Shown piece by piece: positions 36,600 to 49,648 of a DNA stretch of 64,000 nucleotides. The DNA is from Macrocystis pyrifera (lineage: Eukaryota > Sar > Phaeophyceae > Laminariales > Laminariaceae): the NCBI GenBank assembly GCA_031763025.1, contig JASSKH010000011.1, positions 248,001 to 312,000 on the forward strand. Reading direction: 5' to 3'. The first letter of the stretch is position 1. Each line of letters starts with the position of its first letter. The notes under the pieces are model-generated. The model was not told the DNA's origin, ran no database searches, and saw nothing but the letters and a program-made list of their open reading frames with translations. The position numbers and the translations under genes are program-made.

Positions 36600-37610
36600 A
36601 TGGCGCTGTCGCGGCACGTGCCATGGATATCGCCGTGGTGATTGCCATGGCATCCCACGGCAAGACCCGCGACGGCGATGTCCGCGGCAAGACATGAACT
36701 AAACGTCACATTACGCCTTTGTTCGTCAGTATTAATTAATAGTATTACGGGGGTCCATAGTTAACAGGACCAAATATTGTCACTAAAAATACCTAAATAT
36801 ATAGGCTTTTATGTATGCCATAGGTCCTGTTAACTATAGACCCCCGTAATAGTCACATTGTGACACTTCCTAAGGTAGCTGCTGTAGTAGCGCACTGATT
36901 GGCTAAGGGGCGTACTGTGAGCAGCTCAATCGACCTACTGTAGAGTATTTCCAAACCACAGCATCCCGAGTCGGCCAAATCAACCTCAAGTGTTTCCAGG
37001 CATAGCATTCTAGCCGGCCAAACCAACCTATAATATGTAATACTTCGGTATATTAGTAGAGTCTTACCAAGCACAGCGTCCAAGCCCTGATCACTGGCAT
37101 GGGGTTTGGGTTTAGGTTCGGATCGGGGGATCGGCTTCAGGCGCCAAGCACAAAACCTCCGTAAATCTTAACTACCAAGGGGTCACCACGTCTCTTCTTC
37201 GTCCAGATCGTTGTGAACTTGGATAGATTAGATTAGTTTGCCGCCAGCGTTTTCGCGGGTCATGTGGGGTGGACATTGTCGCGGGACCTGCCTTGGGGCT
37301 TGCCGTATTGGACTTGCAGCGGGTGTTCGTAGGAGCCCCGCGGGTTTGGCCGTGGCGGCTTTCCGCTGGCCTTGCCGCGAGTCTTGCCGAGGACATGGCC
37401 GTGGGCTTGCTGCGGGGCTTGCCGTGGCTATTGGCTGGGTGTTGCCGTGATATGCCGTGGACATTGCCGTGGTGTGCAGTGGGGCTTGCCGTGACGTGCC
37501 GTGAGGGTAGTCGTGGTGCTTGCCGTAGGACTTGCCGCAGCAGTCGTTTCACGGCATGTCGCGACAAATGTCGTCGCATGCTATGGGTACTGCCGCGGCA
37601 CTGCCACGAA
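36600..37610. repeat. GCCGTGG-rich arrays
   Basis: Stretches at about 36600-36690 and 37250-37610 consist of loosely repeated GCCGTGG / CCATGG / CTTGCCG motifs, the same motif set as the arms of the hairpin element at 10.1 kb. All three frames stay open on both strands because of the GC-rich repeat, which explains the long open frames here without a gene. The third MITE copy lies between the two stretches. Confidence 0.5.
36745..36849. mobile_element. ~105-bp MITE, copy 3
   Basis: Ends TTACGGGGGTCCATAG / CTATAGACCCCCGTAA, inner arms GTTAACAGGACC / GGTCCTGTTAAC, TA flanks. The two arms are nearly perfect inverted repeats of about 29 bp. Confidence 0.9.
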
Positions 37611-38732
37611 AAACGGAGTTATTTGATTTTATTATGCTTTGGGTGTGTTGCGATTACCCGCCGGTTTACGTTTGTAGCTGTTCTCGAAATCGTGTTTGGG
37701 ATGGAATACTGCTGTGAAGCATTAAGCAAGATCAACTCTTTTCGACGTCGTTCCTGTAATCGAGAGCGCCTGCTTGTTTTTCCTCGCGATGGTGTCAGTC
37801 TACCCCCGCGTACACCACATAGACTTGACCGCATGACTTTGTGAGCATATATGCACGGATTGCCAGCTCGGCTGGCTGTACCTTGCTGGGGGCAAAGCGG
37901 TATGTGGCGTATGTGCGGCTGGCTGTCCGGCTGCAGCAACAGCCAGCGGCGCAAGATTTTTTCGGGGGAAAGATGTTTGTTGTCCCCGGACAGTAATTCT
38001 AGCCACAGGTGGTGGAAACCCTATAAAATCAAAAATACAAAATACACGACCATGCTGACCAAAATCGACGATGCCTACGAAGTCCGCCATGGTGATTTCA
38101 CCGCGTCTACAGGCGAAGGAGTTGGCCAGGCAGGATGAGGTGAGGCCACCCTCGACTTTGTTCGTTCTGGGCTGTAGAAAATGACATACACACTTCGATT
38201 TTGGCGGGACCTAAAATGTGCACGAACGAGCAACGTATTTTGTATTTTGTGTTCGTTTTCAAGTTGTTTGGAAAAGGTCAACCCTCGCTGTCGCTGTCGG
38301 CATGCCTACGGCATTCTCTACTGATCTACTGGTACCCGGAACCGGGTATGCGTCATGATAGGAGAGAAAGAGAGGCAAACATACGAGTAAGAGGTTGTGT
38401 TCCACATGACACCGATGCTTCCTAGAAAGCGACCTCTTTGGGCATGATGAATCACTTCTTCTGTACTGATCGTCTCATTCAATTCCTCGTGTTCTTGCTA
38501 AATGATTTTGAGTTGGCATCTGGTACTCGTTGACTCGTAATACGCTGTCTCGTACCTGTGGCAGTGGTACCTGGCATGTATGTGTACGACACTTCCACCC
38601 TTGAGTGGTATAATTTCAAAGTACGTAGCTCAGGGTACGTACAATAGACAGCAGTGCTCCTGTTTAATAACCTGTGTGCATGACATCTGGCAAGATTTCA
38701 AGGAAGTAATGTGGGAACATCATCATCAGTGC

Positions 38733-40246
38733 CTCAGGCCGTTTCCTATGCGGTTCGATTTTTGACCTTCAGATTTTGAGCCGATCGCATTTTCAGATAT
38801 GAACGTGGCAAATCGAAAGGGTCTTCCCATGCAGAAAAATCAGATTTATTGTGCGTGTAGAGACTCCAGCAAACGCCGAGACCAACTGCTGTTATTGTGG
38901 TTTGGCGCCGCGAAGAGACGCGCTGGGTGCGCTGCCCTGCGCGTAGGATCCAAGCGTCCGAGCCCACGCTGACTGCCTCTGGTCTGGCGGCGAAGAGACG
39001 TGGCGAGTGCGGTAGAGTCAACCTGTCTTGGTATTTTGTGTTTCGTTTTGTGACTGACTGCTGCTGCTGCTGCTGCTGCTGCTGTACAGCAGTCTAGTCT
39101 ACACGAGTACGTATCCACGGAGAGGCGCGTGCCGAGTGCGCTTCTCTTGGTCTCTAGGCCCGAGCCCGCGCCAGCCGGCTCTAGTCTGGCCACGGAGGGA
39201 CGCGCCGTCCACGCGTCGGGCGTGAAGCAACGTCGTTTTACAGCTGTATGACCGTCCAACTCATCGATCGTTCTGCTGTTGTTTGCTGTCGTGGATAAGA
39301 TCTTGAATTTATACAGCATGCCATTTTTCGATTTGAAAAATCTGATGACCCAGGTCGTCGGATTTTGGGCCAAAATCCGACGACTTGGGTCATCGGATTC
39401 TCAAATAAAAAAAAATCCGGTCGGATTTTGCATATTTGGACTGCATAAGCAGGGCAGGCTGTTTCCTATGCGGTTCGATTTCGAGCTTCAGATTTGTATT
39501 TTTCGATCTCAAAAATGAATGACCCTGCTTACGCAGTCCGAATATGCAAAACCCGACCGGAAAACAAGCGATTTGAGAATCTGATGATACAACCCGTCGG
39601 GTTTTGGGCCAAAATCCGACGACTTGTTACGTAGGTCATCAGATTTTCAAATCGAAAAATGGGATGCTCTCTAAATTCAAGATATTATCCACGACCGGCA
39701 AACAGCGGCAGAACGATCGATGAGTTGGATGGTAATACAGCTGTATAGCGACGTTACTTCGCGCCCGACGCGCGGTCGGCGGGCGGCGCGTCTCTCCGTG
39801 CCCAGACTACAGTCGGCTGGCGGGGGCTCGGGCCTAGAGACCAAGAGAAGTGCACTCGGCGCGCACCTCTCCGTGGATACGTACTCATAGACTACATACA
39901 CTGCCTTACAGCAGCAGCAGTCAGTCACATTGTGAAACCCAAAATACCAAGACAAGTTGACTCTAGCGCACTCGCCATCTCTCTTCGCCGCCAGACCAGA
40001 GGCAGTCAGCCTTAGCTCGGACGCTTGGGTCCTACGCGCAGTGCAGCTCACTCAGCGTTGTCTTCGCGGCGCCAGACCACAACAACAGCAGTTGGTCTCG
40101 GCATTTGCTCGAATCTCTGCATGCACAGTAAATCTGATTTTTTCCGCATAGGAAGACTGTTTTGATGTGCCAAGTTCACATCTGAAAAGGCTATCGGATC
40201 AAAAACCTGAAGCTCAAAAGTCGAACCGCATAGGAAACGGCCTGAG
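38733..40246. mobile_element. long-armed palindromic (foldback-type) element
   Basis: About 1.5 kb. It starts CTCAGGCCGTTTCCTATGCG and ends with the reverse complement CGCATAGGAAACGGCCTGAG. The left arm (to about 39450) is largely mirrored by the right arm (from about 39520): both carry the CTG/CAG run, the rearranged GCCCGAGCCC stretch, the GATCGTTCTGCTG / CAGAACGATC pair and the ATCCGACGACTTG blocks. No clear target duplication and no transposase. All open frames inside are arm shadows. Confidence 0.8.
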
Positions 40247-40319
40247 AGTAAAGTAAAGTAGGTTTCCGAAAGACCTACTTCAGGCACTTCATGTACTCCG
40301 AGTATTTGGGCTGTTATGC

Positions 40320-43300
40320 ACTGCGGGGTACTGCGAGCACTCGCAGTATTTCGAGATTCTGTACTGCGGATACTGCCGTACTGTAGGAGTACTCGCATTG
40401 TTTCGGGGTTCCATACTGTCTGTACGTGGAGTACTTGTGTGCTATGAGTACTTTAGGGTTCTGTACTATAGGTACAAGTACTGGCAGTATTTCGTCCGTC
40501 GGTGCTGCGAGTAACGAGAGTACCCGGAGTAACAATTCGGATTACCAAAAAATGCTCTCAATACAAGGGCTCCGCACGGGTGCCGGTAACCACACTCCAT
40601 TCACGTTCGAAAAGCCGGCAGAATGCTGACGATCACTTGCCGATCAACCGAAAAGCGGCGGAATCCTAGAAGGCAGTGGAACTTCCAATTCAGGGAGTAC
40701 GCGATGACCGACACAGCGCAGCTCCGTAGAAAAGTGCCGTCACAGCAGCTGCTGTAGCAGTATTGCTGTATGTAGCTGTATACAGTAATACATCTCCGCA
40801 GCCACGTAGTACAGCTCCACTGCACCTGACGCTGTACGATAGCGTACACACGATAGGTGCTGCTGGCTGTAGGTGACATGCGATATCTCTCTCATATATC
40901 CCCGGTATGTTTTTTATGGATAGCAGTTCTCAACTAGACCTGGGTGGCATGTCCTATCGGGACGTTCCATCGATGTCCCAGATACAGCCACCCGCGCAGG
41001 CCCCCACAATGGCGACGCCGGCCGGGTAGCTGACCCTCCCCATGGGTCGGAGGTCGAAGAGGACGTGCCAGAAAGAACGACGCGAATACATACACTCTGT
41101 CGAGAGACCATGGCCCTAAACACTGACATGCTGGGATTTTCGGAGATTCCTTCGTAGATCTCAACGTCAAGGCTTCGCTCGGGCGCCACCGCGCTGAACG
41201 GGCGGGTCCTCCGACGCCGGGCGGTTGAGGCGTGTAGGGGAAACTCCCCGGCGAAGAAACCGCGCGCAAAGACGGTCAGAGGCGGGAGAGATACGCCGAG
41301 CAAAAACGGATCGGATAAGGCTGAGGATCATCATAGGTATATTTACAGGACCACTCGACATGGTGCCAATATTTGCAGTATCAGCCCACATTCCTGTGAG
41401 TACTGGCTGTACGCGCAGTATCGCGCCACGAAATACTCGAGAGTACGGGCGGTATTATCCGCAGTATATAACCAGAGATACTGCGAGCATGAGCAGTATC
41501 GAATACCTCATATCGATCCCAAGACAGAAGTAAACCGCAAAGTGCTGCGAACATAAGCACATAAGCAGTATTTTCATTGTGGAACCCCGAAATACTCAGC
41601 CTTAAAACACATGAAGCACACACGGCAATATCAGAACCCCGACGTACTGCGAGTACTTGCAGTGTGAGCAGTCTCGAACCCTGAAGTACCGCCAGTACTC
41701 GCAGTACCTCCAGTATTGCTCGCCAAGATACTTGTACTTATTACCCCTCTCTATTGTGAACATCTATCGCTGCGGCAGTCAGTAGTAGAAGTGTACCAGG
41801 TATGCGATTTTTTTAGGAGCGAACCGAGACTCAATCGCGAAAATAAAAAATACCCGTAACTTGCCGAGAATTTTCTTATTTACTGATTTTTGCTGGTTGT
41901 GGTACTCGTATCCCAACCAGCTCCTAACCACGCGATTCCAGCCGTCAGATCGTGCAGCAGACAACTCTAAAAGTATACGTTCACTTGGCCTCTCCGCAGT
42001 TTTATGGTTCGTCTGTGTGTTGAACTCACAGTATCACATTTCATCTGTACGACGCGAGCAGTTATGCGTGTTGTAGTATTGTAGTGTACCCATACGACTG
42101 TAGTCTGATTTTTGACCGAAAAAAAACACGGTTTCTCGTATATTGATCTGTTCTAAATTCCAGATAGTCTTTGCCGAGTTGGACGAAAGGACACGCATAC
42201 TGATGCTAACCCTAAGTACTACTCGACTACGAGTATGCGTCGTAATGCTACAGTAGTTTCCGTATCGTTTTGAACCATGAATAACCCTGAGAGTCATTCG
42301 GTCCAGACAGGCGCCGAAGAAGGCAAGACCGAGGAGTCGAACAGGCCGAGGGCGCCCCGCGAAGGCAAGCGAGGGAGTCGGGATAAAACGGTAGCAACCC
42401 CTTGGCCGAGAGGTGGAAGGAGATAATCGACGTTCGCAGCATCAACACGAAACAAACCTCCAGCAACCTCGATGTAATATTTGCCGAATATCACTTGAGC
42501 AGCTAGGTGAAGTACGTACTGCGGCTGTAGTAGCCCTAACCAAGATCTACCACGGAGAGAGAGGTTCAACGCCGCCGAGGTGGTCGAAGCAAAGCGATGG
42601 ATCGAAGACGGCCCGCAAACAAACGTGGAAAACCACAGCTTTCGTAGTCCCGTGTTGTGCCGCTGCACTCGGATGGTACGAGCACCAGTGAGTGCAAGTA
42701 CAGCAAACGAAACATTCTCGGCCGAATTGTTACTATGATGTACTCGGTACTACTCCTGCAATTTGGTAGACCGCAATCTACGACGAAGCGGAGCGTTCGA
42801 GGTACTTGTATCGAATAAGACCGTCAATCTCCCTCATGCAGCTGAGAGTAGTACCGAGCCTCGATCTACCACAGAGAGCGAGGTTCGACGCGGCAGCGCT
42901 CGGCGCTCTCGGGGGCGCCTGCGAGGGTGCGCGGCGACGAAGGTGCGGTGGAGGCCGCGTCTGGCGACCCGCCAAGAGGGCGGCCGAGAAAGCGAGGGCT
43001 AGCCGCCCAGCCGAACGCATCCGTGCCCGGGGGCCCCAACTCCAGTGTACAAAGCCGGAGATTTCCACCGCGCGCTCAGGCTCTCTCTGGAAGGGTCGTC
43101 GTGGCTCGAGATTGATTTTGCATATGTTTATGCGCAGTATGCTCGGAGTATGATATATACTTCGACCATCTGTGCACCGTTCGATAGTTTCATCCTCATT
43201 TCATCGCAGAAAACACTCACGGATGGTCCCTGGAGTGAGAGTTGGAGAAAATTACTTTCGGGCAAGGCAACTGGAGTACTCAAGGATACTGGCAGTATTT

Positions 43301-44890
43301 CGGGAGTACATATTGCGAGTACTCGCAGTATTTACCGGTTCAAAACTATTGATGTTTTGACCCCTCTGGGTGTTTTTCTTTTTCTCTTTCTTTCTTACTT
43401 TTGTTTTCGAGTGTACATATAATACCATGGATATATTCTTGGCGTTTTTTGGTTGCAAGTGATACGGGATGGTATACCACAGCTCACTAGTACGGTTTCC
43501 CTTACGTACTGGTATGATACTGCCGTGCGCACTATGTTTGTTTACTGCCGTCGAGATGCATTTTTTGGTACAGTTTTGTGACCACAGACGCGATTTCAGC
43601 GAAGTGGGCTATTGACACAGTAGTGTGTGATGATATCATCGTCATACTCTGAGTACTCCACGAGTTTCGGATGTTTGTACTACGGGTAGTGCTTGTACTC
43701 GGTGATGTGCACTGCTTGTAGTCCTACAGTAGTTCTCGCAGTGCTTGGGCCTTGAGTGCTGCTCATACTCCCAGTCTTCGCAGCAGATAGGCCCACAGTT
43801 ATGCACTACTCTCAGTACTCTCGAATACGATATGTACTCGATACTCCGAGTATACTCGGAGTATGAAGTATACTGGGAGCATCTGTGGTTTAGTACATAC
43901 TCGCACTTGCTGGCGTACTTGTTTGAGTACTGGCGTACGTGTGCTCCCTTGGGCTCTCAAGCTGGAAGCTCTGCACGAGTACACGTTGATGGTGAAACTT
44001 GGTCCAGGGATTGCGTGGCTCTGGTTTTACTTCAATACTACGGTAGATGAGGTGTCGGCGGTTGTCCGTGCTGCACGAAACTCCATAGTGTATACCTACT
44101 GGTATTACTGGTATTACTGGTTTTCAGTACGAGAGCTCTACTTTTGACGACGCCATGAGCCTTATCGGCTTGCCGGCCCCGTTAGGGTTAGGCTTACCGG
44201 GTACTACTGCTGTATCATACGAGGTACCACAGCAACATTGTGGCAAGTGCTCTTTATGTGTCGTATGACACTGGTATATGTATGATGCAGCAGGTGTACG
44301 AACAGCAGTACGTGTCTCCTCTGGTGTATGAGTATTGTTAGTACGAACTTTATTTGGCAGTACCTTTTGGTCGTGAAGCCTGTAACATACCTGGCAAAGT
44401 GTGACACGGAGAGGACACTACGACGCCTCGTACGAAGAATCAAGTATATGTACTTCAGGTATATATACTGCCCAACCGCTAATTGCGGTTACTGCTGGTG
44501 CTGCTGCTACCGAAAATAAAATGGACACGATGACGTCATTATCTGTATACCGTTATACAGTATACTGGTACAGCAGCAGCTGCGTGACAGCGTACTCGCA
44601 GCAATTGCAATTGCGGTACGTACGTAGGTCTTCCTAATATCAATACTGCACACGTGCCCCCGGTATACTTTATACTGTAAGACTACTCGGAGTACCGAGT
44701 TCGTTTCGTACTGCGAACATTGAAACTATTGCAGTGCTGGCGGCCGAAATACTGTGGGTACTGGGAGTATTAGCAGTACTGAAGGCTAAATTCTGCCAGT
44801 TCTGGGATTATGAGCATTACAGAACACCGAGTACAAGCAGTACCCGTACGACAAACATCCGAAGTACTTGCAGTACTCAGCTCGGAGCCC
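40320..44890. repeat. GTACTC/GCAGTA-rich dispersed arrays
   Basis: Loose ~30-40-bp units built on GAGTACTCGCAGTATTTCGG occur at about 40325-40530, 41395-41510, 41640-41720, 43260-43335, 43650-43930 and 44680-44880. Between them lie GC-rich stretches (40.93-41.33 and 42.85-43.1 kb) with long minus-strand frames that I cannot assign; these could hide exons. No gene is supported in 40.25-45.58 kb. Confidence 0.5.
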
Positions 44891-45586
44891 AGGGGGAGTC
44901 ACACGGGGCTAGAACCATACCTGGTATCAGCGAAAAAGTAGACGTTGAGCTGCAACTCCTCTTTGTTGTCATCCTATTCTGTAATGTATTATTTCTACTT
45001 GTAGTACTATTAATTATTGTTATGTCATTGTTTTCAGATGTAAGCACCCTTAATTTCCCCGCCCTTATGATATCCAACTGGCGACAAATATGTGTGAGTA
45101 CGAGTCAGCAACCCCAGCAGAACGATCACTACACCGTAATCCACGAACCATGCCGTAGTCGAAGGTATCAGGGCAGGAAAGTACATGGAACGAAGAATGC
45201 CAAAGCCGAGTATACCCTCGCACATGACAAGCCTTTCTTATACCAGGTGGGTCGTAATTTCGGTAGAAAATCTGCGTGACAGCGTCTGCTGTGAACAAGG
45301 ACTCTAGCGAGCTCCTTGTACAAGGACATTTTTCCTATGAAAACATAATTTTAACGCCTTACGCCACAGCCGTGTAGCAGTATCTGCGACGACTTACGGA
45401 TGTGAAGGTGCTCAAGCAACCAAAACAACCCTCTAAGCACCGAATGCCCTCACGCCACTTCGGCCTTCTACGACGGCGACGATCCTTCACTTTACCGCGC
45501 GTGTGCTACTACATGCATTGTACCTGGTATAATACTGCACACTGCGTACTACATACTGTATACTGTACTACAGGCAGAGCGGAAGG

Positions 45587-48500
45587 TGAGAGAGGAAAAC
45601 CAAGGCAAGAAGCGCAAACGATCAGCCGCGGCACCAGCGGCCACACCCCGCAAGACCTGCTCCGAAACGGATGAAAGCGGGCAAGGCTAGCGGTTGTGAC
45701 AGGCGCAAGCGACCGTCGCGGGCAAAGGAAACGGCGACAGGGCCACGTCGAGAGACGCCCAAGGTCGCTGTCAAGGGCGCCGACAGCGCGAGAGAGAAGG
45801 AGCGGGCGAAGGGAAAGGCGAAAGGGCTAAATGGACAAACGCCCAAGATCGCTGTAAAGGACGCCAATAGTGCCAGAGAGAGGGAGCGCCAGAGGAAGAG
45901 GACCGGTGCTAGGCGGCGAGAAGAACCCCGTGCGGCCACCCGGCAGAGGGCCCCGGACGATTACCACAAGGTTTGCTCACGATACCAATGCTCTTCACCG
46001 TCGGGTGGGTATGCTTACTTGTTGCTGCTGTTGTTCCTGTCTTCTTGAGAGGCCAGATGGCAGCCTTATGGCAACCTTATGGCAGGCTTGGTTGACCACA
46101 GTTTCCAAAGGGACAGGTTCACTCTCGAGATGTTGTATGATGTACATCTTGCGGACAGAGTCGGGACGCTTCGCGATCGCTTAAAGGTATTATGCAGTTG
46201 TTTTGGTTCAACCGACCGAGTAGCCAACGAGGCAACTGTACATCGGTCGAATCTCATGGCCCAGGTATGTTCAGCCACCAAACCAACCCGTCTGACAACA
46301 TTTCTGCGCTTCCAAAAAGTACCCAATCAAGCAATCGTCTTTATCCCTTTCTGGTCGATCGATCGGTAGAGAGACGCTGAAGGTGTGTGGACACAGCAAA
46401 AAGCTTGATTGGTACTCACCAATAACCAACCGGAAACTGATATTCGGAGCGATATTTTTCTTTCCGGTACCTGGAAAATTAATGTTTTTGTATCCGATAT
46501 TTCCCATATGGTGAAATTGATTTCGATGGGAGAGTTGCGAGTGCTGAGAAAACCATGGTCATCGTCTCCCTGGTGCCACCCATGGCGATGGCTTCATCGG
46601 CAGTTACACGGGGTATTGAACACCTTGGGTGGAGCGGTATGATTGGTCAATGATACGTTGCGGCGAAAATCCCCCCGTATCCAACGCCTTCGCTTTCGAT
46701 GAATCTCTCTTTTGGTCCAACACAGGCAGCGAAAACTGTCTTGTCAGTGCGAATGAGCAAAGGCAACAAAGGACACGCACCAAACGTGGCGGCTTCCAAG
46801 CACTCGCGTCGCCGGAAAGAGTTGTTTAAATCTCCGGGATCGCGAGATCGGAAGGCGTTCAAGCTGAGCAAGGTGATTCCGTCGGCTGACTTGCTTGCAA
46901 TGGGGTATGGGGGAGGTGTACTCATTATCATGCATGGCCGTAGTCGTATGACCATAGACCCTCGCATCCATACAATGCCGGGACGGAGCACGTCGGGTTT
47001 TCACCGCCCGTGCAGACATTGCTTGTACCAAGCGCGAAGCGCCGTAAAGTGTTGGGCGAGTCGCATGAAGGGTGAGCTGCATCCTACCAAGATTTTCTTG
47101 CATGTGGATGGCAGCATCCATGAATTGATTTAATATCTGGTGTGGCCACTTCCAGAGACAGCAATAGGTTTACTATGTAACTACCTCGTGGGTGCCTCAC
47201 CATATACACACTAAGTGACACGATCATCCCCCTTGTGCGGTGTATGGGTTCTCCCCGCGCAAAAATGATCTAACTTGACCGCCAGCCGTGGTAACCGCCA
47301 AAAAAAAAAAAAAGGGCGGGGGGGGGGGGGGCGTATTCGGCGCCCCACGGTTAGAGCTTCCATTTGCGAAAGTTTAGGGACTGATTCGTATCGAGAAGGG
47401 CTGTCTATCTGCAGTAAGTCATGGCGTCATGGTGTATTTTGCACGTTTGCGGTACTGACCGGTGTGTACCGTAACCCTCCCCGCACAAAAAATGATCTAA
47501 CTTGACCACTAGGCGTGGTAACCGCCCCCCCCAAAAAAGGGGGGGGAGGGGGGTGTACTCGATAGGAGAGATGTACTCGATCTCATGCATGGCCGTAGTC
47601 GTATGACCATAGACCCTCGCATCCCTACATTGCCGGGACGGAGCGTGTCGGGTTTTCACCGACCAGGCAGACATTGCTTGCACCAAGCGCGAAGCGCCGT
47701 GAGGTGTCCGGCGAGTCGCATGAAGGGTGAGCTGCATCCTACTAAGAACCGCCTGTGAGGTAGACTTGCATATGTATGACAGCTTCAATGAGTTTGTTTA
47801 ATTTCCGGTGTAGCCACTTCCAGAGACAGCAATGGGAGTACTATGTAACTGCCTCTTGGGTGCCTTACCTTGAACACTACGTGATACGATCAATTCCCTT
47901 GTGCAGAATAAAGGTTCTTTACTTCGCACAAATGATCTAACTAGACGACCAGTCGTGGGCGATCGCCAAAAAAAAAAAAAAAAAAAAAAAAAACCCCTGG
48001 ATGTCTAGCTCACGTTGTGAGCGGCATGTTTTACAGTGTCGTTGCCAACCGACGCCAACCCAACCCATATATAATATACCAGGTATATAATAGGGGGGGG
48101 GGGGGGGGGTATTCGGCGCGCCCCGGTTAGAGCTTCCATTTGTGAAAGTTTAGAGACTGATTCGTGTCGAGAAGGGCTATCGATCTGCAGTACGTCTTGG
48201 CGTCATGGTGTATTTTGCGCGTTTGCGGTACTGACCGGTGTGTACCGTAACCCTAAGCCGCCACCCTCCTAGCGCGTAGCTGCAATAAGATACGAAACTG
48301 ATCTCGTTCAGACGGCGGCACTCAAACGGCATGCTTTTCGTGCCGGAGCACCACCCCTCACCTTCTGTAAGCTCTCTCATACGAGAAGTTAGGGAATGCA
48401 GTATGACCATGTTTTCATGGCACCGGAGTTGACCTCCTGGCGGTTAGTTGAGGGCACGCAGCACTCCCTTGAGGTTAATGTGACCATACTCGCAGACGCT

Positions 48501-48779
48501 GCGCCGACTCCCACACGTCTGAAGGACGACGCCGCGGTAGAAAAAAATGTGTTTTAACTTTGATTTCCGGCAGGTTGTCATGAAAACGTGATTGCGGTTG
48601 TGAAGGGGATAATGCTTTTTTTTTTTTTTGGCGGGTGCCATTGATACTGAGCGGGTTCTAGGGGGATGTGTCTGGTGACGGTTTCGGAAGTACAGCAGTT
48701 GGGGAAGCTCGTCCCTGTGCTGTGTGAGGTCCGCTTTGACCACCTGCACTATCGCTGGATGCTAAGAGCACGTATAACC
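45587..48779 (+). CDS. possible N-terminal exons of the SET gene
   Basis: Three candidate exons keep phase 0 throughout: about 45587-45970 (very basic, Lys/Arg/Ala/Glu-rich, ending before GTTTGC), 46726-46872 (acceptor CAACACAG, donor AAG|GTGATT; basic, SRRRKELFKSPGSRDRKAF), and 48696-48779 (acceptor AGTACAG, donor ACC|GTATAA; contains VRFDHLHYRWMLRA). A fourth piece at 46102-46186 looks coding but is out of phase. No recognisable domain is seen. They could instead belong to a separate small upstream gene; the start codon is not fixed. The intron between 46872 and 48696 holds a tandemly duplicated repeat block. Confidence 0.4.
46915..48258 (+). repeat. tandem duplication of an unclassified dispersed repeat
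   Basis: Copy one is 46915-47332, copy two about 47550-48108. Both contain CATGGCCGTAGTCGTATGACC, then CGGGTTTTCACCG, GCTGCATCCTAC, CTTCCAGAGACAGCAAT and AATGATCTAACT, ending in CGCC followed by poly-A and a poly-G run. Each is followed by a ~150-bp unit starting GTATTCGGCGC and ending GTGTGTACCGTAACCCT (47333-47488, 48109-48252), so the whole ~0.65-kb block is duplicated. A reverse copy is at 29190-29720. Short open frames here are repeat-derived. Confidence 0.75.
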
Positions 48780-49648
48780 GTATAACTGGTCCAATACAGC
48801 AGCTATTGTTGCTGGTCCGCCGATATGTTTGAGGTTGTTTCGTAACGTCTTTCTGCCACGGTGAGCATCTTACCTTGCAGTCCGTAATGCCCTACGCCTC
48901 ATGACCCCTCGCACTGTAGACAGCCGTAATACCGATATTCTGGCCTTGCGCAGATGCATACGAGAAGGTGGGGTAGGGTTTCACAACTTGCGATGCGCTT
49001 TTCTTTCGCCGTTGAGGGTTGGGGTATAGACGTGGTTCGTTCTCGACCACTCGAGGTTTTCCCTCGTGACTGTGTTTCTCCCGCCATGCCACGCCTCGCC
49101 ATCGCTTGGTTTAACTAGTGTAGTCCCGCTGTATTGGCCCTAACCCTAGCCCATGACAACGCTGTTTTTTGTGCGCCTAACCTCTCAGTGCTGAAGTTAC
49201 TCTATTCGGAGTTAGGGTTAGCTATCATTATCCACGATGGGCCCGAAAACTATGTATCCCGGAACGTTCACCCATACCACTTTTGGTTCTGGTCACATGT
49301 ACCTGCTGCTGATTTTATGTAGTATGTTCGCCCGCAATAGTAGACTCTTCAACTTGGTTAGGCCCCACTCGTCCAATGGCATGGCTATATGCTATACCAG
49401 GTACCAAGTACACAGGCGTGGCGTAAAAGCTGGATGACACATCGCAGTGCATATTTATATCATTGCCAAGGCCCTATCATCAGGCGTCAGATAATAAGTC
49501 ACAGCACCATGCCTGGCTCTACACATGGTGGACTGTGGAACTCCCTGTCTGCCGTACACGCACCTGCATCAATGCCCGTGTATTGATTGACGCCTGCGTG
49601 GTGTTTGGTCTTTGGATCTGCCGCCCGTCTGTGCCTGTGATGTCCTAG

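Noticed and set aside
38846-40398. Long frames at both ends of the 38.7-40.2 kb region
   Set aside because: They are mirror images of each other from the inverted arms and include CAG/CTG runs; no protein family recognised.
46699-47133. Single 144-aa plus frame read as one gene
   Set aside because: Its second half lies in the dispersed repeat also found at 29 and 47.6 kb; only the part up to 46872 looks like an exon.
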